This document shows, one piece after another, positions 52,501 to 60,706 of a stretch of DNA of 64,000 nt; position 1 is the first letter of the stretch, and each line of letters starts with the position of its first letter. The stretch lies in NCBI RefSeq assembly GCF_005154805.1, contig NZ_CP039727.1, forward strand, positions 4,709,501 to 4,773,500, given 5' to 3'. Under the pieces are notes generated by a model. That model was not told the origin of the DNA and searched no databases. It worked only from the letters and a program-made list of their open reading frames with translations. Both the position numbers and the translations under genes were made by a program. The stretch is from Bacillus sp. S3 (GTDB taxonomy: Bacteria > Bacillota > Bacilli > Bacillales > Cytobacillaceae).

Positions 52501-52595
52501 GTCTTGACTGAATAGATCCCCCCGGCCACCACCATTAACATAGCAATAAAAATAACCCCTGCATTCTTTAGTGAAAGTTTGATCCACGATTTCAT
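49566..52595 (-). CDS. swrC: RND family exporter (SwrC/AcrB-like)
   Basis: 1009 residues, slightly shorter than B. subtilis SwrC (about 1065). It has twelve helices and two large extracytoplasmic loops. The first half has KTMKMESMPNVDIPYIVVQVPYIGATP and the proton-relay helix GIAVAVGRVIDDSIVVIENVYRR; the second half has LIGIVVTNAIVLMERVKQ. In Gram-positives SwrC exports surfactin or fatty-acid-like compounds and aids swarming. No membrane-fusion partner is visible. It starts with ATG after GAGGGGAAGAG. The substrate is not determined by sequence. Confidence 0.87.
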   Translation of the reverse strand: MKSWIKLSLKNAGVIFIAMLMVVAGGIYSVKTMKMESMPNVDIPYIVVQVPYIGATPDQGLEDIGKPLEATLSGIKKLDNLYVEAHSNVVVGILEFDMSKDMDEAEKDVTTAVASMKLPAGAEKPEILKDGPSAMPVFSFALSSETANQSDLTQFINERIKPALTGIDGAGNIDISGETEKEVAIKLDPEKMKQRGITYEAVKQTFLAHNFSFPAGQVNVEDKTFNVQADFKLGTVEDVKKIQILAQGPAGIEQVSLTDIAAISYSNKKETVYTRLNEKPAVLVEMLAQPGSNTVEVVEQAKEKLDALDLPAGYKLTKLYDTSKEVKTSVDGMLREVLLGTLFAVIVTFLFLRNIRATIVAVLSIPLSILASMITLKYFGYSLNMMTLAGIAVAVGRVIDDSIVVIENVYRRTLASPTRDERLVLTAAKEVGGAITSSTLTTIAVFGPLSFVPGIIGRFFAPFGITVIVALAFSLIVALTVVPLLAKLFLLQIKHQEVKETFFEKAYRHVLSWVLTKRAVTIVLAVILFAGSLALIPRIPQNFLPQEKAVSYRLTGDLPAGTSLEKANEMAIKVEDILKNEKDIQHTQTIVNGEHIRFSIDLKDGVTKEQTSDFEKSVRAKIEKLDDTMQVALSPVGIVGTSGLALMVEGGNAKDLETAGKMITDKIKDIDGLENVESNLSGVKEQLQLKIDEQQAAEKGLSPIMIAGFVRELLTGDHVAEMQVEGKTTSVNLSLNSPSVNTINDIMSQQMTNPMGQEVTLSEVATLTKTPSPSALYRLNQQPYVQISGRITTDNSSGVQAEVDKRLKTLDLPKGITYHSEGQAQAMNEGFTNMMLAMAVAVVLVFIVMLIAFGNMLMPVAILSSLPFLFSGGLLGLYLTNQALGMPALVGFLMLIGIVVTNAIVLMERVKQNEKKGMAVGAALLEAGKTRLRPILMTALATIGALLPLALSSEGGLISRSLAIVVISGLLTSTLLTLVIVPTTYHVLQSVKRRLTKKTANKVTEKESA

Positions 52596-52794
52596 TACAC
52601 TCTTCCCCTCCGTTTATATGTAACCTTTTCTTCCATTCCCCTGTTATCTTCGCAATCTTGCTTATTGGATAATACTACCTATTTATTATAAGTTTTCCAT
52701 TTCAACATCACCATCGGGCAGTTGATGTAATATTAACTACGACCACAGACCTAGGAAGCAGAAATCAACCACTATTGAATTAGATAATTAGCAT

Positions 52795-52836
52795 AAAAAA
52801 GGAAAGGCAGGTGGTTCTATAACCACCTGCCTTTCC
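52795..52836 (-). terminator. Strong leftward terminator
   Basis: A perfect 15-bp stem, GGAAAGGCAGGTGGTT with its complement at 52821-52836, and a T-run of six on the leftward strand. It lies about 100 bp past the end of the amidohydrolase reading frame. Confidence 0.85.
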
Positions 52837-52932
52837 ACTAGCTTTTCGATTTATTTAATTCCCATAACTACTCCAAATAACCACATATTCTAAAATTCTA
52901 CAAATCTTAGGGCGTGACAGGCATCCCATGCC

Positions 52933-54666
52933 TTATTGGGAATATACAACCTTATCATTTACGATTGTTTTAAGTACTTTGATGTCTTTAATTTTTACAG
53001 GGTCAATGGCTAACGGGTCTTCTTGAAGAACAACGAAGTCTGCAAATTTCCCTTCTTCTATTGAACCTTTCACATTTTCCTCAAAGTTTTGCTATGCTGC
53101 ATCACTTGTTACTGCTCGAAGTGCCTGTAACTGTGTGATCCTCTGCTCCGGCCCAATCACCTTACCGCTTCTTGAAATTCGGTTAACGGCAGACCATACT
53201 GCCTGCAGCGGGTCCATAGGGGTGATGTGTGTATCAAGGTGAATGCTGAATTTAATCCCACGATCAATGGTCGATTTAAGCGGGCTCATCATAGACGCTC
53301 GTTCAGGTCCCATGAAAATATCGCGGTGTTGATCACCCCAAAAGAATGTATGTGAAACGAAGTAGGATGGTGTAACACCCAGTTTCTTCATTTCATCCAA
53401 TTGATCTAATCTAGCCATTTGAGAATGTTCAATCCGATGACGGGCATCTTTACGCGGATACTGCTCCTGGGCTGTCCGGTAAGCGTAAAGAATATCATCA
53501 ATCGCTGCGTCTCCGTTACCGTGAATCGCAATTTGGTACCCAGCCTTATGCAATTCCACGACACGCTTCGTTAATTCCTCACGACTTTGAGCTGGATATC
53601 CACGATAATTTGGATCATCTCCCGGCGGAACATGGTACGGTTTACTTAAATAACCGGTGTACCCTTGGATGGATCCATCATGAGACATCTTCACAGCACC
53701 AAGCTTCAACATATCACTCCCGAAACCTGTTACAAAACCACCTAATTCACCAGGAGAAATAACTCCTCCCCACCCAGAGCCCATCGCTGTAATCCTTAAC
53801 GGCAACAATCCTTGTTTCTGGTAATTTTGTAATTCAATCAGATTCTGTTTACCTGCACCTGCTATAATCGAGGTTGTTATACCTTTTGAGATGTAATCCT
53901 GTACAGCCTTTTTAAACGCGGCAAGATTTTCTTCTTCTGAAACAACAGGAATATATTTGCTGACAAGACCCATAGCAGATTCCTCTAATACCCCATTTGG
54001 TTCCCCGGTCTTAGGATCTCTTACAATGACACCACCAGGAGGGTTAGGCGTGTCTTTCGTAATTCCCGCTAAATTAAGCGCAACACTATTTGCTACTGCT
54101 AGATGCCCTGAAGTATGTCCGATATAGATGGGAAGTTCCGTTGATACTTTATCCAGGTCTTCACGTGTCGGGTGGCGTCCTTCCGCCAAAAGGGTCTGAT
54201 CGTACCCTCGCCCGCGTATCCACTCCCCTTCATGAGTTTCCATTCCTCGATCTTTCAAGGCAATGATCAAATCATCAATCGTTTTAATCGGTCCCACCGG
54301 CGGACTATTTAAGTTCACTTGAACAGTCCCTTCCATTCCAGAGCTCGGAAAATGACTGTGGGCGTCATAGAATCCCGGCAATAACACCTTCTTTTTTAAA
54401 TCGACAACCTTAGTCTTGCTACCCTTTAGCTTGCTGATCTCTTGATTCGAACCAACGGAAATGATCTTACCGTCCTTGACCGCTACCGCTTCAGCGATCG
54501 TAGCATCGTTGTCCATGGTAATTACCTTTCCATTGAAATAAACAGTGTCGGGCGAAAGTGGATCAAGATGTTTTGGAAGTGTACTTGAAGAAAAACCTAC
54601 TAATGCAAGTGCAAAAACGATAAAGAGGATAAATATACTTTTTTTGCTTAAAAGATTTCTTTTCAA
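52933..54666 (-). pseudogene. Amidohydrolase family protein, interrupted by an in-frame TAG
   Basis: A YtcJ-type metal-dependent hydrolase with VYFNGKVITMDNDATIAEAVAVKDGKII, the FYDAHSHFPS metal site, IAIHGNGDAAIDD and RIEHSQMA. TAG at 53092-53094 stops it at ...AVTSDAA. Past it the same frame continues for 52 codons, reading QNFEENVKGSIEEGKFADFVVL, a normal amidohydrolase tail, to TAA at 52933. Related proteins usually have Tyr there (TAT/TAC to TAG). The start is TTG 54666 after AAAGGGG; residues 2-28 form a membrane/signal segment. It may be a recent pseudogene, a truncated working enzyme or a sequencing error. Confidence 0.82.
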
Positions 54667-55039
54667 AAGAAAACCCCTTTCTAATTTAAGTTGCTTCTTA
54701 TCCACCCTAGCAATTAGTTCCAAGGGTAATGAATAACTGCCTTCTTTTCCTTCCACCCTTTTCCTATAACTTTTTTTTATGCCTTATACCTAAAATCACT
54801 AGAAAGCTTCCACCCCCCCAAAAATTTGTTGCTGTTAAATAAATGAACGGGCCATACCTAATCCACCCTTTATGAGTGGATTATTTGATGACATCATGAT
54901 ATCCGTACCAGTATGACCTAAAGAAGATTTTCTCCAAAAGGTACTCTACTAATCTCGTTCCCATTCCCAACTGCCCATTAGGAATTGTTATAGTATCTTA
55001 CGCATCCGTCGCCTAGAATAGAACCATAGATAGAACACA

Positions 55040-55106
55040 GGGATGGTTCTCATAGTTTTTTGGTTCTTTTGCATTGGAAAGTGCCTGGAGAACCGTCCTC
55101 CTGGTA
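55040..55106. repeat. Palindromic repeat family 1, full copy
   Basis: GGGATGGTTCTCATAG, a T-run and then GGAGAACCGTCCTCCTGG. GGATGGTTCT pairs with AGAACCGTCC through a G-T. It lies in the 572-bp gap between the amidohydrolase and the CWC gene, where a further 8-bp hairpin (TAATCCAC/GTGGATTA) occurs near 54858. Confidence 0.55.
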
Positions 55107-55238
55107 TTCAATTCACTATATTACTGAGAAATTACCTATATTTTTACAACAGCCTAGTTTATGATAAAGAAGTCGTAAAGCTTTCTATGAGCTGGAAATT
55201 TACATTTATACATTATGAGGAATTAGGGAGGATTGGAA

Positions 55239-55460
55239 TTGGCGAATAAATATTGCCCTATATGTGGTGAAGAAAACAATTGTATGTCAGGTATTGGGGA
55301 ACACGGTAACTGCTGGTGTGATATGGAGGAATTTCCTAATGGCATTTTCGAATTAGTGCCAGTGGAAAGTCAAAGAAAACATTGTATTTGTAAAAATTGC
55401 TTAAATAAATATAAGGATGGACAGCCCCTTTATACCAATCCATGCAACAGTGTAAAATAA
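55239..55460 (+). CDS. Cysteine-rich CWC protein
   Basis: 73 residues with nine cysteines. The arrangement YCPICGEENNC...GNCWCDM...HCICKNCL...NPC matches the cysteine-rich CWC family, likely a zinc-binding protein of unknown role. TTG at 55239, seven bases after GGGAGG, gives MANKYCPICG; an earlier TTG at 55233 is too close to the site. The acetyltransferase follows by 27 bp. Confidence 0.75.
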   Translation: MANKYCPICGEENNCMSGIGEHGNCWCDMEEFPNGIFELVPVESQRKHCICKNCLNKYKDGQPLYTNPCNSVK

Positions 55461-55487
55461 ATCGATTTTTTGAAAGCAGGTCTTAAA

Positions 55488-56048
55488 ATGCAAACGGAAA
55501 AAGAGAAAATGATAGCCGGAGAAATGTACAACCCCGCTGACCCCGTATTAGTAAAGGAACGGAACGAAGTACGAGGCAAGGTTAGAATCTATAACCAAAC
55601 GGTAGAAACGGAAGGTGAAAAACGGACAAAGTTATTAAAGGAAATACTCGGTTCGACTGGAGATAACATCTATATGGAACCAAATATAAGGTTTGATTAT
55701 GGCTATAACACGCATGTAGGAGAAAACTTTTATGCAAACTTCGACTGCACGATTTTAGATGTTTGTGAAGTCCGATTTGGAGATAATTGTATGCTGGGTC
55801 CTAGTGTACAAATCTATACAGCCACACATCCGCTCAATCCAAATGAACGCAATTCAGGTATTGAATATGCAAAAGCAATCACTTTCGGTAATAACGTATG
55901 GATTGGCGGGAGTGCGGTAATAAATCCGGGAGTAACAGTAGGGAACAACGTTGTTATTGCATCTGGTTCAGTAGTTACGAAAGATATACCGGATAACGTT
56001 GTAGTCGGCGGTAATCCAGCTAAAATAATTAAACAAATTGCCGACTAG
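55488..56048 (+). CDS. maa: Maltose/galactoside O-acetyltransferase
   Basis: 186 residues, close to B. subtilis Maa (184). An N-terminal Mac domain ([26 protein letters not shown]) precedes a left-handed parallel beta-helix with hexapeptide repeats such as [15 protein letters not shown] and [30 protein letters not shown]. The catalytic His is in [12 protein letters not shown]. It transfers acetyl from acetyl-CoA to sugars. The ATG at 55488 follows AAGCAGG; an earlier in-frame TTG at 55470 would add six residues. Confidence 0.9.
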   Translation: MQTEKEKMIAGEMYNPADPVLVKERNEVRGKVRIYNQTVETEGEKRTKLLKEILGSTGDNIYMEPNIRFDYGYNTHVGENFYANFDCTILDVCEVRFGDNCMLGPSVQIYTATHPLNPNERNSGIEYAKAITFGNNVWIGGSAVINPGVTVGNNVVIASGSVVTKDIPDNVVVGGNPAKIIKQIAD

Positions 56049-56060
56049 GTAGTCTTCTGG

Positions 56061-56091
56061 AAGCCACGTGGTCGGTTCACGTGGCTTTTCA
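56061..56091 (+). terminator. Terminator of maa
   Basis: AAGCCACGTG pairs with CACGTGGCTT around a 7-nt loop, followed by TTTCATT. Confidence 0.8.
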
Positions 56092-56230
56092 TTCACGTTG
56101 CCTTATTAAAAGAAACGTCCTAACCTTCACACCCATGATCGACCATGGCCAAGTATTTCCGCTAATACTAGGCACTTGGACAAACACAAGCCTTTCTTCA
56201 TTATAGAATGGAGTAAGGACGGTGATTGAA

Positions 56231-56434
56231 ATGGCATGCTCGATCAATATCAATAACTTTGTAGTCAATTCCCTTACAAATAATTCAAACATAAATTTTG
56301 GTGGTACGCTTCAAAACAGCCATACCGCCAATAGTTCCATAACCGGCGGCAATTTCAACAATGGTGACGGATGCTTGATGTCAAGCAAAAGTATCAACTT
56401 CGGCAACGCTGAAAAGACAAAAGAAGATTCCTAG
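56231..56434 (+). CDS. GerPA/GerPF-like spore protein
   Basis: A 67-residue protein starting MACSININNFVVNSLTNNSNINFGGTLQNSHTANSSITGGNFNNGDG. The Asn/Gly/Ser-rich beta pattern with NFGGTLQNSHTAN and GD resembles short GerP-family proteins of Bacillus, which make the spore coat permeable to germinants. It ends in an acidic KTKEDS tail. ATG 56231 follows GGTGATTGA. A sigma-K type promoter could not be defined. Family membership is a resemblance only. Confidence 0.65.
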   Translation: MACSININNFVVNSLTNNSNINFGGTLQNSHTANSSITGGNFNNGDGCLMSSKSINFGNAEKTKEDS

Positions 56435-56547
56435 CAAAATAAGAAGCGAGCCAATTCTCACCATTTTCCATTCTGCCCATCTATAAGCCCCTCCACCTTG
56501 TGAAGGGGCAAATTGATTTCACTTGATTATTCCAATATGTGATAAAA

Positions 56548-56574
56548 AAGCATTGGAATTTTGCTCCAATGCTT
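56548..56574 (-). terminator. Terminator of the cupredoxin gene
   Basis: AAGCATTGGA pairs with TCCAATGCTT around 7 nt, with a T-run on the leftward strand, 24 bp past the stop. Confidence 0.8.
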
Positions 56575-56597
56575 CTCTAACTTATAGCTCAACTAAC

Positions 56598-56996
56598 TTA
56601 GTCGATTACTTTTAATGTTATTTTCATTGCTTCGTGGTCTTCCGCAGCACCACATACTGTAGAACATTTTAATTCGTATTCCCCCGTCTTTTCAGCTGTA
56701 AATTCAGAAGGGGCATTTGCGGTCAGGTCAATACCTAATTCTTTATTATTAATGGTATGCATGCCTTCCTTGTTGACCAAATTTATTTTGACTTTCGTTC
56801 CCTTTTTTACAACCAACTCTTTATCTGAGGAAAACTCCCAATTATTCGCAGTGATGGTGAACTCATTTCCATCTGCCGTAGTGGATGTTTCAACAGTCTT
56901 GTCCTTTGGAGCGGTCGTTGCCTCATCTGTTCCTCCGCAGGCTGCCAGACCTAATGTTAATGCACCTGTTAATAAAAATAATCCAACGATCCTCAT
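56598..56996 (-). CDS. Cupredoxin-domain lipoprotein
   Basis: 132 residues. The lipobox LGLAACGG (Cys20) is followed by a Thr/Lys linker and a COX2-like cupredoxin fold. Copper ligands are near MHTINN and in CSTVCGAAEDHEAM. In CuA proteins the loop is Cys-x3-Cys-x3-His-x2-Met; here His is five residues after the second Cys, two residues more than usual. It may bind copper, deliver it to an oxidase, or bind a different metal. It starts with ATG after GGAGATTACATACC. Confidence 0.8.
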   Translation of the reverse strand: MRIVGLFLLTGALTLGLAACGGTDEATTAPKDKTVETSTTADGNEFTITANNWEFSSDKELVVKKGTKVKINLVNKEGMHTINNKELGIDLTANAPSEFTAEKTGEYELKCSTVCGAAEDHEAMKITLKVID

Positions 56997-57130
56997 GGTA
57001 TGTAATCTCCTTTATTCTAAATCTAGTCAAACAGATTTTTAAACCCAAGCCCCTCTCTGTTTAGCTATCTTCATCATATGGCGTCCAGCCATTCCTTTCC
57101 TTGATTTATGTCAAGGTTTTTAAAAGTATT

Positions 57131-57195
57131 CTCATGGCTTTTTTCCTCACTTTTCGCGGTCCAAAAAATAGTAGAGCCGCTCCCCGTGGTTTAAT
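57131..57195. repeat. Palindromic repeat family 1, full copy
   Basis: CTCATGGCTTTTTTCCTCACTTTTCGCGGTCC with AAAAAATAGTAGAGCCGCTCCCCGTGG. It directly adjoins a family 2 copy at 57208. Confidence 0.5.
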
Positions 57196-57207
57196 CCACA
57201 TAAATAA

Positions 57208-57243
57208 GGTTCAGTCCCGCTGCATAAACAACAGAACTGAACC
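57208..57243. repeat. Palindromic repeat family 2 copy
   Basis: GGTTCAGT pairs with ACTGAACC, loop of 20 nt with CCCGCTGC. It lies 26 bp after the PrsW-like gene and may end it. Confidence 0.6.
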
Positions 57244-57268
57244 CTATATAAACACCCGACGCTTCCTT

Positions 57269-58351
57269 CTACGAAAAGCCATCGGTCCCATCCACATGAC
57301 TCAACTTCTTTTGACCAATTTCTTTAAGACCGGCACGAATCAGCAGGAAGACAACGATCCATGAAGCGGCCGTCAAGAAGATTTGTCCAAAGGGAAACAT
57401 ACCGGTTATTGGCGTATCCCATAGAGCATGCATCAGCACGACTAAGAGAAAGACCCGTAAAAACTTAATTTTAACCAACATATTCAACTGAAATGGATGG
57501 GTGCCTTGTACCCTGCAAAAGGCTGCACCTGTCAGAGCGGCCCATGCGACATGCCCGCCGGGAGCTAGTAGACCGCGCCAAAGAATTGTGTTATATAGAT
57601 TTTGGGCATCCCCGGACATGAGCGACCTTAGGGCATATCCGGCGGTTTCAAATGCGGCAAAACCTGCGCCAACAGCCGCGCCTATTAGCAATCCATTAAG
57701 AATAAACCTGTATTTTCGGTAGCGGACAAAACTTATCACCGTTATTGCTTTAGCCAACTCCTCGGCGATTCCAATCGTAATCGGATTGATATTATTTTTC
57801 AAAATATCGAAAAACACGAGTGCGACCAGCATCGAAAGAATACCTCCGATGAACCCGACAAAAATAACACGATAAAAAGCGATATTTTGCGGCGCGTTCA
57901 TCTCCCAGAAGAAGATTAACGTTGTCAACGGAACCGCAGATGCCCCCACCATGATCAGTCCCGGGATAAAGTTCACATTCTTAAAATAGTCGACACCTAT
58001 GTAAAATCCAGCAAAGGCTAGAAGCGCAATGATGAACACCCTCGCAAAAAGCCAAGGCTTGGGCCATGTATCCTTCACTTCTGAAATTTTAGGCGTCGTA
58101 AGAGCTGTTCCTACGATAAATAACCGCTCCGCTTCCAATTCACTATGATTCCGAAAAACACGGGAAAATACGTTTTGAAACTTTGGTTCAATCGATCGTT
58201 CAAATCGGGGAACCATATCAACGTAATGGGCAAACTCATAAAAAAAGCTGTTTTCATCCACTTGCGAGTGATTCTTCACAAACGTTTCGCCGCAGCTGAT
58301 GCAGAACTTTACCCCATCCGGATTTGAATAAACACATTGCGGGCATTTCAA
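57269..58351 (-). CDS. PrsW-like membrane protease with N-terminal zinc ribbon
   Basis: About 360 residues. An N-terminal zinc ribbon (CPQCxYSNPDGVKFCISCG) precedes a 100-residue cytosolic part and eight helices. The PrsW glutamic-protease motifs are present: EELAK near 210, FETAGYA near 240, GGHVAWAALTGAA and MHALWDTP. B. subtilis PrsW cuts the anti-sigma factor RsiW. Here no sigma factor is adjacent. TTG 58351 after GGGGGA is chosen because it gives MKCPQC; a GTG at 58366 is the longer option. Confidence 0.8.
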   Translation of the reverse strand: MKCPQCVYSNPDGVKFCISCGETFVKNHSQVDENSFFYEFAHYVDMVPRFERSIEPKFQNVFSRVFRNHSELEAERLFIVGTALTTPKISEVKDTWPKPWLFARVFIIALLAFAGFYIGVDYFKNVNFIPGLIMVGASAVPLTTLIFFWEMNAPQNIAFYRVIFVGFIGGILSMLVALVFFDILKNNINPITIGIAEELAKAITVISFVRYRKYRFILNGLLIGAAVGAGFAAFETAGYALRSLMSGDAQNLYNTILWRGLLAPGGHVAWAALTGAAFCRVQGTHPFQLNMLVKIKFLRVFLLVVLMHALWDTPITGMFPFGQIFLTAASWIVVFLLIRAGLKEIGQKKLSHVDGTDGFS

Positions 58352-58507
58352 CAAACTTCCCCCCACTTGGATGACATCATTAACTTGTCAAAAAAAGTAT
58401 GCCCAACGATTGGAAATATATTAAAAAAAGTGCCTCATGGTCGAATTAGGAGAATTCGGGATTATGTGTTACACTTTGAGTACCATTTGATTTACTTGTT
58501 TACATGT

Positions 58508-58543
58508 GCCCCGCTCATTCGTGAGTGGGGCTCCTTGTTTTTT
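58508..58543 (+). terminator. Rightward orphan terminator with TTCG loop
   Basis: GCCCCGCTCA pairs with TGAGTGGGGC (one G-T) around the tetraloop TTCG, then TCCTTGTTTTTT. No rightward gene precedes it within several kb, so a small RNA from about 58370-58540 is possible. Confidence 0.7.
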
Positions 58544-58560
58544 AAAAGAAAAAACAAAAA

Positions 58561-58584
58561 AACAGACCCTATAAAGAGCCTGTT
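58561..58584 (-). terminator. Terminator of the cold-shock gene
   Basis: AACAGGCTC pairs with GGGTCTGTT on the leftward strand (two wobbles), followed by seven Ts. Confidence 0.65.
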
Positions 58585-58601
58585 TTCGTTTGTTCTACTT
58601 A

Positions 58602-58802
58602 TTAAGCTTTACGAACGTTAGCTGCTTGAGCTCCACGTTGGCCTTGCTCAACGTCAAAAGTAACTGCTTGGCCTTCATCTAAAGATTTGAAACCTTCGCC
58701 TTGGATTGCTGAGAAATGAACGAATACATCTTCTCCGCCTTCACGCTCGATGAATCCGAAACCTTTTTCTGCGTTAAACCATTTTACTTTACCTTGTTCC
58801 AT
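58602..58802 (-). CDS. Cold-shock protein (Csp family)
   Basis: 66 residues, the standard size. RNP1 is KGFGFIER and RNP2 is DVFVHFSAI, both on a five-strand OB fold that binds single-stranded RNA and DNA. It acts as an RNA chaperone during cold or growth transitions. It starts with ATG at 58802 after AGGAGG; an upstream in-frame extension is not used. A 337-bp gene-free region upstream is presumably its long leader. Confidence 0.95.
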   Translation of the reverse strand: MEQGKVKWFNAEKGFGFIEREGGEDVFVHFSAIQGEGFKSLDEGQAVTFDVEQGQRGAQAANVRKA

Positions 58803-58817
58803 TTTGTTTCCTCCTGC

Positions 58818-58834
58818 TGTGTGCTTTGCACACA
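58818..58834 (-). promoter_or_regulatory. Hairpin in the cold-shock leader
   Basis: TGTGTGC and GCACACA pair around three bases, ending two bases from the AGGAGG site. Such a stem next to the ribosome site could modulate translation with temperature (inference). The leader up to about 58960 shows no other clear feature. Confidence 0.4.
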
Positions 58835-59083
58835 TGTGTTACTATCCTTGCACTCAGTGATCATCAAGACGAAAAGTTAATCTTATACTATCCTTTACAC
58901 CGAACAAAAATAATTCTTCCTAAGCTTAACATCTTTTGAAAGTATTTGCAAGAAAACATGAACAAAACTATTTTTGGCACTCATGAATTTTCACACCTGT
59001 GTTCCCCCGGTTCCGCATTCCACCAATCTAATTCCTCCAATGAAGTATTATTTCTGTTGTTGTAAGTTCGGAAATAGGAAATT

Positions 59084-59105
59084 AGCCGGGGTTTTACCCC
59101 CGGCT
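59084..59105 (-). terminator. Terminator of the pirin gene
   Basis: AGCCGGGG pairs with CCCCGGCT (8 bp), 34 bp past the stop. Only a short T-rich run follows. Confidence 0.6.
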
Positions 59106-59139
59106 GAACTTGATATCTGGTTATGAAACCAACAATTAT

Positions 59140-60156
59140 TTATCTTTCTTCAACCCTGCCGTCTCCGTGACGGGCAAATCTACCCGCTTCACGTTCATTG
59201 ACACGGTCGTACGGCCCCCATGGCCAGCCGCCAAATTGCGTTCGGCGATAATCATTAAAGGCATCGCGGATTTCCTGTTCCGTGTTCATCACAAACGGAC
59301 CGTATTGCGCAACAGGTTCCCCAATCGGCTCACCTTCAAGAACGAGAATATAAGCATTCATGTTGCCGTTAGAGATTTCAATTTCCTGATCCCCTGCCAG
59401 CTTGACACTGTGGGAAGCTTGTACCGCTGTCCCCTCAACATGGATGGTTTCCCCTTGATAAAAATAGACGTTTCTGTTCAATGTTTTAGACACACACGGG
59501 AGGGTAAACTTTGCCTCAGGCTCAAGATGAATAAGATAGATGCCAACATGATGGTGTTGGTCATGAGCCCACGACGCTGCTGCCGGTTCTAAACTTGTTT
59601 TTCCTTCAAGCTTTCCGGTAATCAGCCTTACGGTCGTTTTCTTTCCGGCTGCATCTGTTAATTCAATGACAGGAATATCCTCCGCCCACAGCATCTTGTA
59701 ATCCGGATTGGCTGTTTTATCCTTAGCCGCAAGATTCAGCCATATTTGAAAAAGTTCGAGTGGGTTGTCTTGATTCATATGGACAAGCGGGAACATTTCG
59801 GAATGGAGGCAGCCCTTTCCGGTTGTCAGCCATTGCACATCTCCATTCCCATATCGCCCATTAGCCCCCGTTGAATCAAAATGATCCACAAACCCTTCAA
59901 GAACGATCGTTACGGTTTCAAACCCTTTATGTGGATGGGCTGGAAATCCTGGTACAGTTTTTCCATGATACATCCGAAAACCATCTTTTGTAGTAAAATC
60001 CTCTCCCAAATTCCTGCCTTCCAATGAAGCGTTGGGGCCCTGCTCGCCATTCCCCTGCGGATAAGCGTCTTTATGATGCACGGTCATCAGGAAGGGATCT
60101 TCGGTTTGCCACTGAAATCCCAACTTTTGAATATGTAAAATTTTATTATCCGACAT
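59140..60156 (-). CDS. Pirin family protein
   Basis: A 338-residue bicupin. The N-terminal cupin has the metal motif PAHPHKGFETVTIVLEGFVDHFDSTG and GKGCLHSEMF, giving His-His-His-Glu ligands. The C-terminal cupin has ALEPAAASW-like strands. Pirins are iron proteins; some are quercetin dioxygenases. The C-terminus GPYDRVNEREAGRFARHGDGRVEER is longer than in E. coli YhhW. ATG after AAAGGAGCAAG. It is a single gene. Confidence 0.9.
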   Translation of the reverse strand: MSDNKILHIQKLGFQWQTEDPFLMTVHHKDAYPQGNGEQGPNASLEGRNLGEDFTTKDGFRMYHGKTVPGFPAHPHKGFETVTIVLEGFVDHFDSTGANGRYGNGDVQWLTTGKGCLHSEMFPLVHMNQDNPLELFQIWLNLAAKDKTANPDYKMLWAEDIPVIELTDAAGKKTTVRLITGKLEGKTSLEPAAASWAHDQHHHVGIYLIHLEPEAKFTLPCVSKTLNRNVYFYQGETIHVEGTAVQASHSVKLAGDQEIEISNGNMNAYILVLEGEPIGEPVAQYGPFVMNTEQEIRDAFNDYRRTQFGGWPWGPYDRVNEREAGRFARHGDGRVEER

Positions 60157-60345
60157 ACACTTGCTCCTTTCATACTTTTCAAAAAATGTTCTTATTTAGC
60201 ATCTCACACTGTTATTTGAATCACACCTATGACTAATTTTCCAACGTACAATCATAATGATTCTAACAAAATAGGAGGGGCCGAGGCTATTATCAGGATT
60301 TAGCAGGTTACATACTTTTTTCAAAAATTTTAGGAGGGATTTGAT

Positions 60346-60663
60346 TTGGTGCAAATTTTCGTTTTTGTTTTAATTGCTGTTACGTTGGTCTTGTTAAGTA
60401 TGTTTGTCGATGGGGTAATAGAGTTATATAAGGTGGAAAAAGAAGAGAAAAATCATATGAGTAGAGATGGATTAGACGGCTACTTGGACAAAACGTTCGG
60501 TTTCGGCAAGGTTAAACTCTACAAAACAGTCCTTGATAGTGAAGGTAATTTACACTATCTAGTATATTTACCGAAATACGAGTGGTTCAAAGCACCGGAA
60601 TATCAATGGTTTGAAGTGTTTGCTACCCATACAGGCTATCAGCATTGTGAGTGTGAGAGATAA
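60346..60663 (+). CDS. Small membrane-anchored protein of unknown function
   Basis: 105 residues. The first 22 are hydrophobic (VQIFVFVLIAVTLVLLSMFVDG), the rest soluble and charged, with tyrosine/tryptophan-rich KYEWFKAPEYQWFEVF and a C-terminal HCECE. I do not recognise the family. A TTG at 60346, seven bases after GGAGGG, is the likely start; GTG at 60349 is possible. Confidence 0.6.
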   Translation: MVQIFVFVLIAVTLVLLSMFVDGVIELYKVEKEEKNHMSRDGLDGYLDKTFGFGKVKLYKTVLDSEGNLHYLVYLPKYEWFKAPEYQWFEVFATHTGYQHCECER

Positions 60664-60680
60664 GAGCCGCAAGCAGAACT

Positions 60681-60706
60681 AGATGAGCCGTAGTCACGGC
60701 TCATCT
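60681..60706. terminator. Bidirectional hairpin overlapping a stop codon
   Basis: AGATGAGCCG pairs with CGGCTCATCT around six bases. It covers the TGA of the second patatin-like gene (60701-60703) and lies 18 bp past the small membrane protein. Confidence 0.65.

Noticed and set aside
55043..55249. Small rightward open frame before the CWC gene
   Set aside because: It begins inside the family 1 repeat, has no ribosome site and shows no recognisable features.
58337..58621. Rightward 94-codon open frame
   Set aside because: It runs through the TTCG terminator hairpin and its T-run, which no real gene would contain.
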